Below, one piece after another: positions 1 through 6,030 of a stretch of 10,835 bases of DNA (the stretch's first letter is position 1; every line of letters begins with the position of its first letter). The position numbers and the translations under genes are program-made. The DNA comes from DATHWB01 sp040902855 (GTDB lineage Bacteria; Actinomycetota; Acidimicrobiia; Spongiisociales; ZC4RG35). The notes beneath the pieces were generated by a model. The model did not search any database. It saw only the letters and a list, made by a program, of their open reading frames with translations, and was not told where the DNA came from. Where the stretch lies: contig JBBDWN010000183.1 in assembly GCA_040902855.1 (NCBI GenBank), positions 1 to 10,835 of the forward strand. Direction: 5' to 3'.

Positions 1-86
1 ACGAACTGGTGGCGTCGGTTCCTGGCTACGCCCGGCTGATCCGCGCCTACGAAGAGGATGCGGCCGAACGCGAGGCCGCCCGATGA
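1..86 (+). CDS. ABC exporter half-subunit, C-terminal fragment (5' truncated by window edge)
   Basis: An open frame read from position 3 encodes ELVASVPGYARLIRAYEEDA followed by a short Ala/Glu/Arg-rich tail and a TGA at 84-86. The pattern of Leu-x-x-x-x-Pro-x-Tyr followed by a charged helix is typical of the extreme C-terminus of ABC exporter subunits, just after the nucleotide-binding domain. Its stop overlaps the ATG of the next ABC subunit as ATGA, so the two are translationally coupled and probably form a heterodimer. Only about 27 codons are visible, so the assignment rests mainly on this C-terminal pattern and on the neighbour. Confidence 0.75.
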   Translation, partial: ELVASVPGYARLIRAYEEDAAEREAAR

Positions 87-1843
87 ACGGAGAGATGACG
101 ACGCGGGCGGCGTTGCGTCGGCTGTTCACCGAGATCCCCGGGCTCGGACGCGGCCTCCTGCTCACGGCGGGTCTCGCCATGGTGGGAACGGGCCTGCAGG
201 TCGCCATACCGGTTGTCGTGCAGCTCATCATCGACATCGACATCCTCGGCGGGGACGAGGTGGACGTGGCTTCGGCGGTGCGTCGTGGTGGCCTCGCGGT
301 GCTTGCAATGGTCGTGGCGTCCTTCGCCCGGCGATCCGCGACCTTCCGTCTGTCGCGCCTGTCGGCCGCCGCGTTGGCGGAGCTTCGAATCAAGGTCTTC
401 GCCCACCTCCACCGGCTGTCAGCCCTGCACGTCCAGGCCGAGAGGCGGGGGGCGCTCGTCGCCCGGGTGACGTCGGACATCTACCGGATTCAGGACTTCA
501 TGGAGTGGGGCGGCATGGGGATGATGATCGGGGTGTCCCAGCTCGTCCTGGCGGTGTGCGCCATGCTGGTGTACCGCTGGCAGCTGGCCGTTCTCGTCGT
601 GATCGGCGTGACCATCTACGGCATGGCCCTGCTCGTGTTCCAGAGGATCCTGGGGAGGGCGCACGATCGTGTCAGGGAGCGGGTGGCCGACTCGATGAGC
701 GCGCTCGGCGAGTCGATCACGGGGCTGCCCACCGTGCGCGCCTACGGCGCAGAGGGCCCCACCCTCCACCGGGTCCGTTCCGCCGTCGATGCGCAGTTCA
801 AGGCCGAGTTCAAGACGTATTCGCTGGGGTCCGCCCTGTTCTCGTCCGCCGAGGTGTTCGCAGGGGGCCTGACCGCAGCGGTGGTCGGCGTCGGCATCCT
901 CCTCGGTCCGGATTCCGGGCTGACGGCCGGTGGCCTGATCGCCTTCCTGTTTTTGGTCAATCTGCTCGTCCAGCCGGTGCAGACCCTCGTCGAGACGCTC
1001 GACACCGCCCAGGCAGCCGGAGCGGGGATGCGCAAGGTGATCGGCGTGCTCGACACGCCCGTCGACCTGGCAGACCCGGTCGATGGAGTGGATCTGCCTG
1101 ACCGCCCGCTCGACGTCGCCGTTCGCGATCTCTCGTTCGCCTACCCGACGGGCGACACGGTCCTCCAGGATGTGAACGTCTCGATTGCCCCCGGGCGTCG
1201 GGTCGCGGTGGTCGGACAGACCGGGTCGGGTAAGACGACCTTCGCAAAACTCGTGGTGCGGCTGCTCGACCCGTCCACCGGAGTGGTCGAGATTGGAGGC
1301 ATCCCGGTCGATCGGGTCCGCTTCGGCTCACTGCGGGCCAGGGTCGGCTACGTCCCCCAGGAGGGTTTCCTCTTCGACACGTCGGTCGCCGAGAACATTC
1401 GGTACGGCAAACCGGGAGTCGGCGATGACGGCATCCGCCTCGCCTTCGCCGACTTGGGTCTGACCGAATGGGTGGAGCAACTCCCCGACGGCATCCACAC
1501 CCAGGTGGGGGAGGGCGGATCCCAACTGTCGGCCGGTGAGCGTCAGTTGGTCGCGCTCACCCGCGCCTGGATGTCCCAACCCGACCTTCTCGTGCTCGAT
1601 GAGGCGACTTCGGCTGTCGACCCGGCGCTCGAAGTGTCGCTTCGGCGCGCCATCGACAGGCTCATATCCGGACGGACGTCGATCACCATCGCCCACCGTC
1701 TGTCGACTGCCGAGGCCTCGGACGAGGTGCTGGTCTTCGATCACGGACGGCTGGTCGAGAGCGGCCATCATCGAGATCTGGTGGCGGCGGGCGGTGTGTA
1801 CAGCTCGATGCATCACGACTGGATGGCCGGTACGCGTACCTGA
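83..1843 (+). CDS. ABC exporter half-transporter (fused membrane and ATPase domains)
   Basis: This 586-residue protein has the usual length and layout of a type IV (exporter-fold) ABC half-transporter. Residues about 20-320 form a membrane domain with about six hydrophobic segments, and residues about 345-580 form the ATPase. The ATPase shows Walker A GQTGSGKTT (378-386), a Q-loop Gln at 426 (GYVPQEGFLF), the signature LSAGERQ (482-488, a variant of LSGGQ), Walker B LLVLDEATSAVD with Asp506 and catalytic Glu507, and an H-loop His538 (AHRLS). It should therefore bind and hydrolyse ATP. The ATG at 83 overlaps the upstream ABC subunit's stop and has a GAGG about 7 nt upstream; an ATG at 95 is a possible alternative. 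The tandem, overlapping pair suggests a heterodimeric exporter. The substrate (drug, lipid or peptide) cannot be told from sequence. Confidence 0.93.
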   Translation: MNGEMTTRAALRRLFTEIPGLGRGLLLTAGLAMVGTGLQVAIPVVVQLIIDIDILGGDEVDVASAVRRGGLAVLAMVVASFARRSATFRLSRLSAAALAELRIKVFAHLHRLSALHVQAERRGALVARVTSDIYRIQDFMEWGGMGMMIGVSQLVLAVCAMLVYRWQLAVLVVIGVTIYGMALLVFQRILGRAHDRVRERVADSMSALGESITGLPTVRAYGAEGPTLHRVRSAVDAQFKAEFKTYSLGSALFSSAEVFAGGLTAAVVGVGILLGPDSGLTAGGLIAFLFLVNLLVQPVQTLVETLDTAQAAGAGMRKVIGVLDTPVDLADPVDGVDLPDRPLDVAVRDLSFAYPTGDTVLQDVNVSIAPGRRVAVVGQTGSGKTTFAKLVVRLLDPSTGVVEIGGIPVDRVRFGSLRARVGYVPQEGFLFDTSVAENIRYGKPGVGDDGIRLAFADLGLTEWVEQLPDGIHTQVGEGGSQLSAGERQLVALTRAWMSQPDLLVLDEATSAVDPALEVSLRRAIDRLISGRTSITIAHRLSTAEASDEVLVFDHGRLVESGHHRDLVAAGGVYSSMHHDWMAGTRT

Positions 1844-1857
1844 TGTACGCCGCCGGG

Positions 1858-1863
1858 TATGCT
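1858..1863 (+). promoter_or_regulatory. Putative -10 box of the trpS leader transcript
   Basis: TATGCT fits the TANNNT -10 pattern and lies 15 nt after the ABC gene stop. Normal spacing puts transcription start near 1870, only about 2 nt before the leader-peptide ATG at 1872, so the leader would be leaderless or nearly so. No good -35 hexamer is present; the expected -35 area overlaps the palindrome at 1829-1840. This is an inference from sequence pattern alone. Confidence 0.4.
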
Positions 1864-1871
1864 CCACCCGC

Positions 1872-1910
1872 ATGGACGCGACCGGTCTCTGGTGGAGCGA
1901 CGAGAGCTGA
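1872..1910 (+). CDS. trpL: trpS leader peptide (MDATGLWWSDES)
   Basis: This small reading frame encodes 12 residues, MDATGLWWSDES, starting at ATG 1872 and stopping at TGA 1908-1910. Trp7 and Trp8 are adjacent (TGG TGG at 1890-1895). Tandem Trp codons in a very short frame between a promoter-like sequence and a terminator, directly upstream of trpS, are the hallmark of an attenuation leader peptide whose translation senses charged tRNA-Trp. There is no Shine-Dalgarno upstream, but the predicted transcription start is only about 2 nt before the ATG, and leaderless initiation is common in Actinobacteria. The peptide itself probably has no function beyond ribosome positioning. The symbol is by analogy to trp leader peptides. 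Confidence 0.82.
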   Translation: MDATGLWWSDES

Positions 1911-1935
1911 AGTCGTCGCGCGTCCTGTGAATTCG

Positions 1936-1966
1936 AAAACGCCGGCGGCCGACACGCCGGCGTTTT
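1936..1966 (+). terminator. Intrinsic terminator in the trpS leader
   Basis: The stem is a perfect 12-bp inverted repeat (AAAACGCCGGCG at 1936-1947, CGCCGGCGTTTT at 1955-1966) around a 7-nt loop, with the 3' arm ending in TTTT and followed by GTTC. It has the form of a strong Rho-independent terminator. It lies 26 nt after the leader-peptide stop and 24 nt before the trpS start, so it is placed to end transcription before trpS. It would also stop read-through from the ABC genes. Confidence 0.88.
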
Positions 1967-1990
1967 GTTCGTTGAAAGGGAGAATCTGAC

Positions 1991-2974
1991 GTGAACGCAA
2001 AGAAGAGGGTGTTTTCGGGTGTGCAGCCCACGGGGAACGTCCATGTGGGCAACTACATCGGTGCCTTCAAGAACTGGGTGTCGATGCAGGAGGAGTATGA
2101 GACGATCTTCTGCGTCGTCGACCTGCACGCGATGACGGCTCCCTACGAGGCGTCCGAGATGATCAGGAACAGAATCGACATGGCGAAGGCCGTCATCGCC
2201 TGCGGAGTCGACGCCGACCGATCCCTCCTCTATTTCCAATCCCACGTGCCGCAGCACACCGAGCTCACCTGGATCCTGTCGACGATCACCGGGATCGGCC
2301 AGTTGGAACGGATGACGCAATACAAGGAGAAGTCCGACCGCGCCGGCCAGAACCTGGGACTGTTGTCGTATCCGGTGCTGATGGCCGCCGACATAATGAT
2401 TCATCACGTCCACGCCGTGCCGGTGGGCGACGACCAGACCCAGCACCTGGAACTCACCAGGGACCTGGTGGAACGGTTCAACTCGCGCTTCGGCGAGGAG
2501 TTCCCGCTGCCCGAACGCATTTCACCGGAGATCGGAGCCCGAGTGATGTCCCTACAGGATCCGACGGTCAAGATGTCGAAGTCCGATCCGATCCCTGCCT
2601 CCCGCATCCTTCTCACCGATTCACCCGACGAGATCGCCAAGAAGGTCAAGACGGCTGTCACCGATTCGGACCGTTACGTGAGCTACGACTGGGAGAAGAA
2701 GCCGGGTGTCTCGAACCTCCTCGAGTTGGCGTCGGTCTTCGGGGGCCGGTCCATCGATGACCTGGTCGATGAGTATCACGAATCCGGATACGGCGCCTTC
2801 AAGGCAGCAGTTGCCGAGGCCATCATCGACGGGCTGGAGCCGATCCGGTCCCGCTTCGCTGAGCTCGATGACGACGAGGTGGCGGCGATCATGCAGCGGG
2901 GAGGCGACACCGCCCGCGAGCGGGCGGAGGCAGAGATGGTTTCAGTCAGGCAGAAGGTGGGACTCGGTCGCTGA
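1991..2974 (+). CDS. trpS: Tryptophanyl-tRNA synthetase
   Basis: TrpS charges tRNA-Trp with tryptophan in the cytosol, using ATP. The 327-residue product has the normal length of bacterial TrpRS. It shows the class I signature in TGNVHVGNY (the HIGH equivalent is H18-V-G-N21), the conserved QLERMTQYKEK segment beginning at Q104, SYPVLMAADI around 131, the VPVGDDQTQH segment around 143-152, and KMSKS at 194-198. The start is the GTG at 1991, preceded by AAGGGAG at 1976-1982 with about 8 nt spacing; no nearby ATG competes. Expression is probably governed by the tandem-Trp attenuator upstream. The 3' end overlaps the convergent MFS gene by 29 bp, with no separate terminator visible. Confidence 0.97.
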   Translation: MNAKKRVFSGVQPTGNVHVGNYIGAFKNWVSMQEEYETIFCVVDLHAMTAPYEASEMIRNRIDMAKAVIACGVDADRSLLYFQSHVPQHTELTWILSTITGIGQLERMTQYKEKSDRAGQNLGLLSYPVLMAADIMIHHVHAVPVGDDQTQHLELTRDLVERFNSRFGEEFPLPERISPEIGARVMSLQDPTVKMSKSDPIPASRILLTDSPDEIAKKVKTAVTDSDRYVSYDWEKKPGVSNLLELASVFGGRSIDDLVDEYHESGYGAFKAAVAEAIIDGLEPIRSRFAELDDDEVAAIMQRGGDTARERAEAEMVSVRQKVGLGR

Positions 2975-4070
2975 CCTGGGTCGAGGTTCCCGCCCACGCC
3001 CCGACGGCAACGGCCGCCAGGGCCGGCAGCAGCATGATCGGGCGGAATCCGAAGCGTTCGGCGACCAGTCCGGTCACGATCGGCCCGATCATGAAACCCA
3101 GCCGCGCCGATGCTGTGACCGCGGCGACACCGTCGTCACTGATGCGTCCGGCGATCGAGATGATCCCGGGGAACATCACCGACGCCCCCATCCCCGCCAG
3201 CGCCAGCGCCGCGAAGGCCGTCGCAGTGTTCGGCGCGGCGGTGACGAGTGCAGCTCCGACGCCGGCCCCGATCGAGAATGTGACGAGTGTCCTCCTCGGG
3301 CCGAGCCGTCCGATCGCCCTGTCCCCGACGATGCGACCGACGAGCATGCCGGCCAGAGCCGTGGCGGTGGCGGCTGCGGCCGTTGCGGGGGCGGATCCGA
3401 AGACCTGACTCGTGAACACCGAAGCCCAGTCGATGGGAACCGACTCGGCGATCGAGACTCCGACGGCGACCAGCGCCAACCCGCCGAGGGCGCGCCTGGA
3501 ACCTTCCCGCGACCTGGGGACCGCAATCCGCACTGGTTCCCACCAGGACGGGAGCACGACGCCGATCGTGCCGAGAATCGTCGCGGCGACCGCGATGTGG
3601 ATCACCAACGGAACCTCGCCTGCCACGATTCCCGACGCGAGTGCGGCGGTGAGGGCGCCTGCAGTCCAGGCGGCGTGCAGACCCTGGAGGATCGGTCGTC
3701 CCGACCGGATCTCGAGATCGAGGGCGTGCATGTTCATTCCGACGTCCATCACGCCATCGGCCGTGCCGAGTACTGCGAGGGCAACCACGAGGCCCGCGAC
3801 GAGCGGGGACACGACCATCAGTCCGAGCGAACCGGCGAGGATCACCAGCGCGATGCGGGACGTGCGGCGAGCTCCAAAGCGGACGACGGTTCGGCCGCCC
3901 ACCGCGGAGCCGCCGAGCGATGCCAAGACGGGGACGACGAGGATGACGCCGAGCATCCCCGGCGTCAGGTCATATCGTTCGACCACTTCGGGCAAGCGGG
4001 GAAAGATCGATCCGTAGACCGCTCCATTGGTCGCGAAGAACAGCGCCGTCGCCCACCACTCCCGTCTCAA
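2946..4070 (-). CDS. MFS transporter, YbjJ-like
   Basis: The 374-residue product is strongly hydrophobic along its whole length, consistent with about 12 membrane segments of a major facilitator superfamily carrier. It has a motif-A-like loop between segments 2 and 3 (GGRTVVRFGARRTSR). Stretches such as NGAVYGSIFPRLPEV near the start, ADGVMDVGMNMHALDLE and LQGLHAAWTAGAL resemble the YbjJ-type MFS group; the substrate is unknown. I chose the TTG at 4070 because it overlaps the upstream CPBP stop as TTGA and has GGAGA at 4082-4078 with a 7-nt gap. The in-frame start at 4175 would add 35 Arg/Pro/Ala-rich residues lying inside the CPBP gene, which look spurious. It is probably co-transcribed and translationally coupled with CPBP, and it runs tail-to-tail into trpS. 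Confidence 0.87.
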   Translation of the reverse strand: MRREWWATALFFATNGAVYGSIFPRLPEVVERYDLTPGMLGVILVVPVLASLGGSAVGGRTVVRFGARRTSRIALVILAGSLGLMVVSPLVAGLVVALAVLGTADGVMDVGMNMHALDLEIRSGRPILQGLHAAWTAGALTAALASGIVAGEVPLVIHIAVAATILGTIGVVLPSWWEPVRIAVPRSREGSRRALGGLALVAVGVSIAESVPIDWASVFTSQVFGSAPATAAAATATALAGMLVGRIVGDRAIGRLGPRRTLVTFSIGAGVGAALVTAAPNTATAFAALALAGMGASVMFPGIISIAGRISDDGVAAVTASARLGFMIGPIVTGLVAERFGFRPIMLLPALAAVAVGAWAGTSTQVSDRVPPSA

Positions 4071-4792
4071 CTGAAGGTCTCCGGGGCGAAGAGCAGGGCG
4101 GCCACGGCAACCAGGTTGAAGCCGGCGTGGATGAAGATCGCCACCCCCAGCCGCCGCCGCCGCATGACCTGCCATCCGAGGATGAGACCGACGATGAACA
4201 ACTGCGGCAGTAGCAGTGTGATGCTTTGAATGAAGTTCTCACCGGTCACACCGAGGAGGTGGAATACCGCGAACACGAATGCCGCGACGGCGAAGGAACT
4301 CACCTGCCCCATCCATCTGCCCAGGATTCGCGGAAGCAATCCTCGGAACATCAGTTCCTCAGTGACGGGTGCGATGAGGGCGACGGCGAGGATGAGTCCG
4401 ACCCGGGGCATCATGCCGCGGATGGCGGGGATCTGCTCGGTGAGCGCCTGTGTCGAGCCCTCGGCGCCGATCCACTGGGCGATCGGGATGAACGCCGCCG
4501 CGACCGCGATCTGCAAGATGACACCGCCGATCAGATAGACCCCGTCGCTTGGTTCGACATGGAACCCGATCGCCCCGAATGACGACTGCCTGCGCCGCAG
4601 AACCGCCCACAGGCCGAGCAGATGCCCGGCGTACTGGCCGAGCAGCGACGCCACCAGCAGCGTGCTTGGGTCGGCGTCCTGGGCGAACAGCAGGGCCACG
4701 ACGAACAACCCCACGAAGCCCGACAACACGGTCAGGGCGAAGTCCGAGACCGTGAAAGGGTGTCGGTCCTGGGAGGGACTGATTGCAGGCAC
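4067..4792 (-). CDS. CPBP-family intramembrane metalloprotease
   Basis: This 241-residue membrane protein carries the three motifs of the CPBP (CAAX protease and bacteriocin-processing, ABI) family: TEELMFRG with Glu145-Glu146 and Arg150, FAVFH with Phe174 and His178, and HAGFN with His222 and Asn226. These residues form the active site within membrane helices in characterised relatives. About six to eight hydrophobic segments are present. The natural substrate is unknown; relatives process prenylated proteins or peptides, or give bacteriocin immunity. The GTG at 4792 lacks a Shine-Dalgarno, but a TAGCCT -10-like box places transcription start at this very base, suggesting a leaderless mRNA. 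Its last codon and stop overlap the TTG start of the MFS gene. Confidence 0.9.
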   Translation of the reverse strand: MPAISPSQDRHPFTVSDFALTVLSGFVGLFVVALLFAQDADPSTLLVASLLGQYAGHLLGLWAVLRRRQSSFGAIGFHVEPSDGVYLIGGVILQIAVAAAFIPIAQWIGAEGSTQALTEQIPAIRGMMPRVGLILAVALIAPVTEELMFRGLLPRILGRWMGQVSSFAVAAFVFAVFHLLGVTGENFIQSITLLLPQLFIVGLILGWQVMRRRRLGVAIFIHAGFNLVAVAALLFAPETFS

Positions 4793-4798
4793 CGCGGG

Positions 4799-4804
4799 AG
4801 GCTA
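4799..4804 (-). promoter_or_regulatory. Putative -10 box for the CPBP-MFS operon
   Basis: On the minus strand this reads TAGCCT (TANNNT). Normal spacing places +1 at 4792, exactly the first base of the CPBP GTG start, so the transcript would be leaderless. A weak -35-like GTGATT lies 17 nt upstream (4827-4822). Pattern-based inference only. Confidence 0.35.
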
Positions 4805-4835
4805 ATGGGGGGGAAGAAGCGAATCACACGAGTGG

Positions 4836-4841
4836 TACTCT
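4836..4841 (+). promoter_or_regulatory. Putative -10 box for the guaB3-guaA operon
   Basis: TACTCT fits the TANNNT pattern and would start transcription near 4848, giving a leader of about 25 nt that contains the GGAGG of guaB3. No convincing -35 hexamer is seen. The 80-bp gap (4793-4872) is shared with the divergent CPBP promoter and contains a G7 tract (4807-4813). No purine riboswitch or hairpin leader is evident. Confidence 0.35.
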
Positions 4842-4872
4842 CCGGGTTCCGACGAGCGCAGGCGGAGGAGAC

Positions 4873-6030
4873 GTGGAGATCGATATCGGCATTGGGAAAT
4901 CCGGCCGACAGGGGTACGGGTTCGACGACATCGCGATCGTCCCGAGCCGGCGGACGAGGGACCCTGACGACGTCGACATCTCCTGGCAGTTGGACGGTTT
5001 CCGCTTTGACCTGCCGATGATGGGATCGGCGATGGACGGTGCCATCAGCCCCGCGACGGCAATCACCATCGGCCGACTTGGTGGTCTCGGAGTGCTCAAC
5101 CTCGAAGGACTGTGGACCCGCTATGAGGATCCGCAACCGTATTTCGACGAGATCGCCGAACTCTCGAATGAGAAGGCGACCCAACGGATGCAGGAGATCT
5201 ATCTCGCTCCCATCCAACCCGACCTCGTGGGTCAACGTGTGCGCGAATTGAAAGACGCCGGGGTCATCTCCGCCGGAAGTCTCACACCGGCGCGTGTCGA
5301 GTCGCTCGCCCCTCATGCGCTGGGAGGCGGCCTCGACGTCCTCGTGATCCAGGGAACCGTCGTCTCGGCCGAGCACGTCTCGACGAAGGGCGGGGTCCTC
5401 GACCTGAAGCGGTACATCGCCGAGTGCGAGGTCCCGGTCATCGTCGGCGGGTGCGCTTCGTATTCGACGGCACTGCACTTGATGAGAACCGGCGCCGTCG
5501 GGGTGCTGGTGGGTGTCGGTCCGGGTGCCGCGTGCACGACGAGAGGCGTACTCGGCGTCGGTGTGCCGCAGGCCACCGCCATCGCCGATGCCGCCGGAGC
5601 GCGTATTCGGTACCTCGACGAGACCGGTCGTTACGTCCATGTGATCGCCGACGGCGGGATGCGCACGGGCGGTGACGTCTCGAAAGCGATCGCCTGTGGT
5701 GCCGACGCCGTGATGATCGGCTCGCCGCTGGCATCGGCCACCGAGGCGCCGGGCCGCGGATACCACTGGGGCATGGCGACGTTCCATCCCACGCTTCCCC
5801 GCGGGGCGCGGGTGAAGACGGGCGACCTTGGCACTCTCCAAGAGATCCTCGTCGGACCTGCCCACGAGAACGACGGGCGCCGGAACTTGTTCGGGGCGTT
5901 GCGTGCTTCGATGGCCACCACCGGGTACTCCGACGTCAAAGAGTTCCAGAAGGCTGAAGTGATGATCGCTCCGAGTTTGCAGACCGAAGGCAAATCCCTC
6001 CAGCGCAGTCAGCACGTCGGTATGGGGTGA
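4873..6030 (+). CDS. guaB3: GuaB3-family IMP dehydrogenase/GMP reductase-related protein
   Basis: The 385-residue product matches the actinobacterial GuaB3 layout: an IMPDH/GMPR TIM barrel with no CBS pair. N-terminal FDDIAIVPSRRTR, LGGLGVLNLEGLW, IVGGCAS, GPGAACTTRGVLGVGVPQ with the nucleophile-type Cys221, VIADGGMRTGGDVSKAIACG and the late HWGMATFHPTLPRG segment are all present, so the active site looks intact. The family was long annotated as IMP dehydrogenase, but a cyanobacterial GuaB3 has been reported to act as a GMP reductase (GMP to IMP, NADPH), so direction is uncertain here. The GTG at 4873 follows GGAGG at 4864-4868 with a tight 4-nt gap. The upstream in-frame TTG at 4783 lacks a ribosome site and overlaps the CPBP start. 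The stop overlaps guaA by 4 nt. Confidence 0.92.
   Translation: MEIDIGIGKSGRQGYGFDDIAIVPSRRTRDPDDVDISWQLDGFRFDLPMMGSAMDGAISPATAITIGRLGGLGVLNLEGLWTRYEDPQPYFDEIAELSNEKATQRMQEIYLAPIQPDLVGQRVRELKDAGVISAGSLTPARVESLAPHALGGGLDVLVIQGTVVSAEHVSTKGGVLDLKRYIAECEVPVIVGGCASYSTALHLMRTGAVGVLVGVGPGAACTTRGVLGVGVPQATAIADAAGARIRYLDETGRYVHVIADGGMRTGGDVSKAIACGADAVMIGSPLASATEAPGRGYHWGMATFHPTLPRGARVKTGDLGTLQEILVGPAHENDGRRNLFGALRASMATTGYSDVKEFQKAEVMIAPSLQTEGKSLQRSQHVGMG

Larger units (their letters stand above)
1872..1966 (+). promoter_or_regulatory. Tryptophan-responsive transcription attenuator controlling trpS
   Basis: Three alternative pairings can be traced. Pairing 1:2 is a perfect 7-bp stem, GCGACGA (1897-1903) with TCGTCGC (1913-1919), whose left arm begins 2 nt after the Trp codons. 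Pairing 2:3 is an antiterminator of 12 pairs with two bulges: GTCGTCGCGCGT (1912-1923) against 1939-1953. Pairing 3:4 is the terminator (1936-1947 with 1955-1966). A ribosome stalled at the Trp codons would cover arm 1, free arm 2 to pair with 3, and so let transcription continue into trpS. With enough charged tRNA-Trp the ribosome reaches the stop codon, covers or releases arm 2, and the terminator forms. Classical attenuators have been predicted for trpS in some Streptomyces. The pairings are seen in the sequence; the regulation is inferred. Confidence 0.8.

Noticed and set aside
1844..1990. T-box riboswitch upstream of trpS
   Set aside because: No T-box bulge sequence or specifier stem is present and the leader is too short. 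The tandem-Trp peptide and competing hairpins explain the region better.
1328..2446. Minus-strand open frame (about 372 codons) spanning the ABC end, the trpS leader and trpS
   Set aside because: It lies opposite two well-supported genes and a regulatory leader, has no recognisable domain, and no ribosome site.
4071..4175. Upstream start for the MFS gene giving 35 more residues
   Set aside because: The extra part is inside the CPBP gene and reads as Arg/Pro/Ala-rich low-complexity sequence. The TTG at 4070 has stop overlap and a good GGAGA.
2706..4229. Long plus-strand open frame (about 507 codons) across the trpS end and the MFS/CPBP region
   Set aside because: Its translation is rich in Arg, Gly, Asp and Ser with no domain pattern, and it is antisense to a clear membrane transporter. 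Such shadow frames are expected in GC-rich coding DNA.
4783..4872. TTG at 4783 as the guaB3 start
   Set aside because: It lacks a ribosome site, overlaps the CPBP start on the other strand, and adds 30 residues not seen in GuaB3 proteins, whereas GTG 4873 follows GGAGG and matches the family N-terminus.
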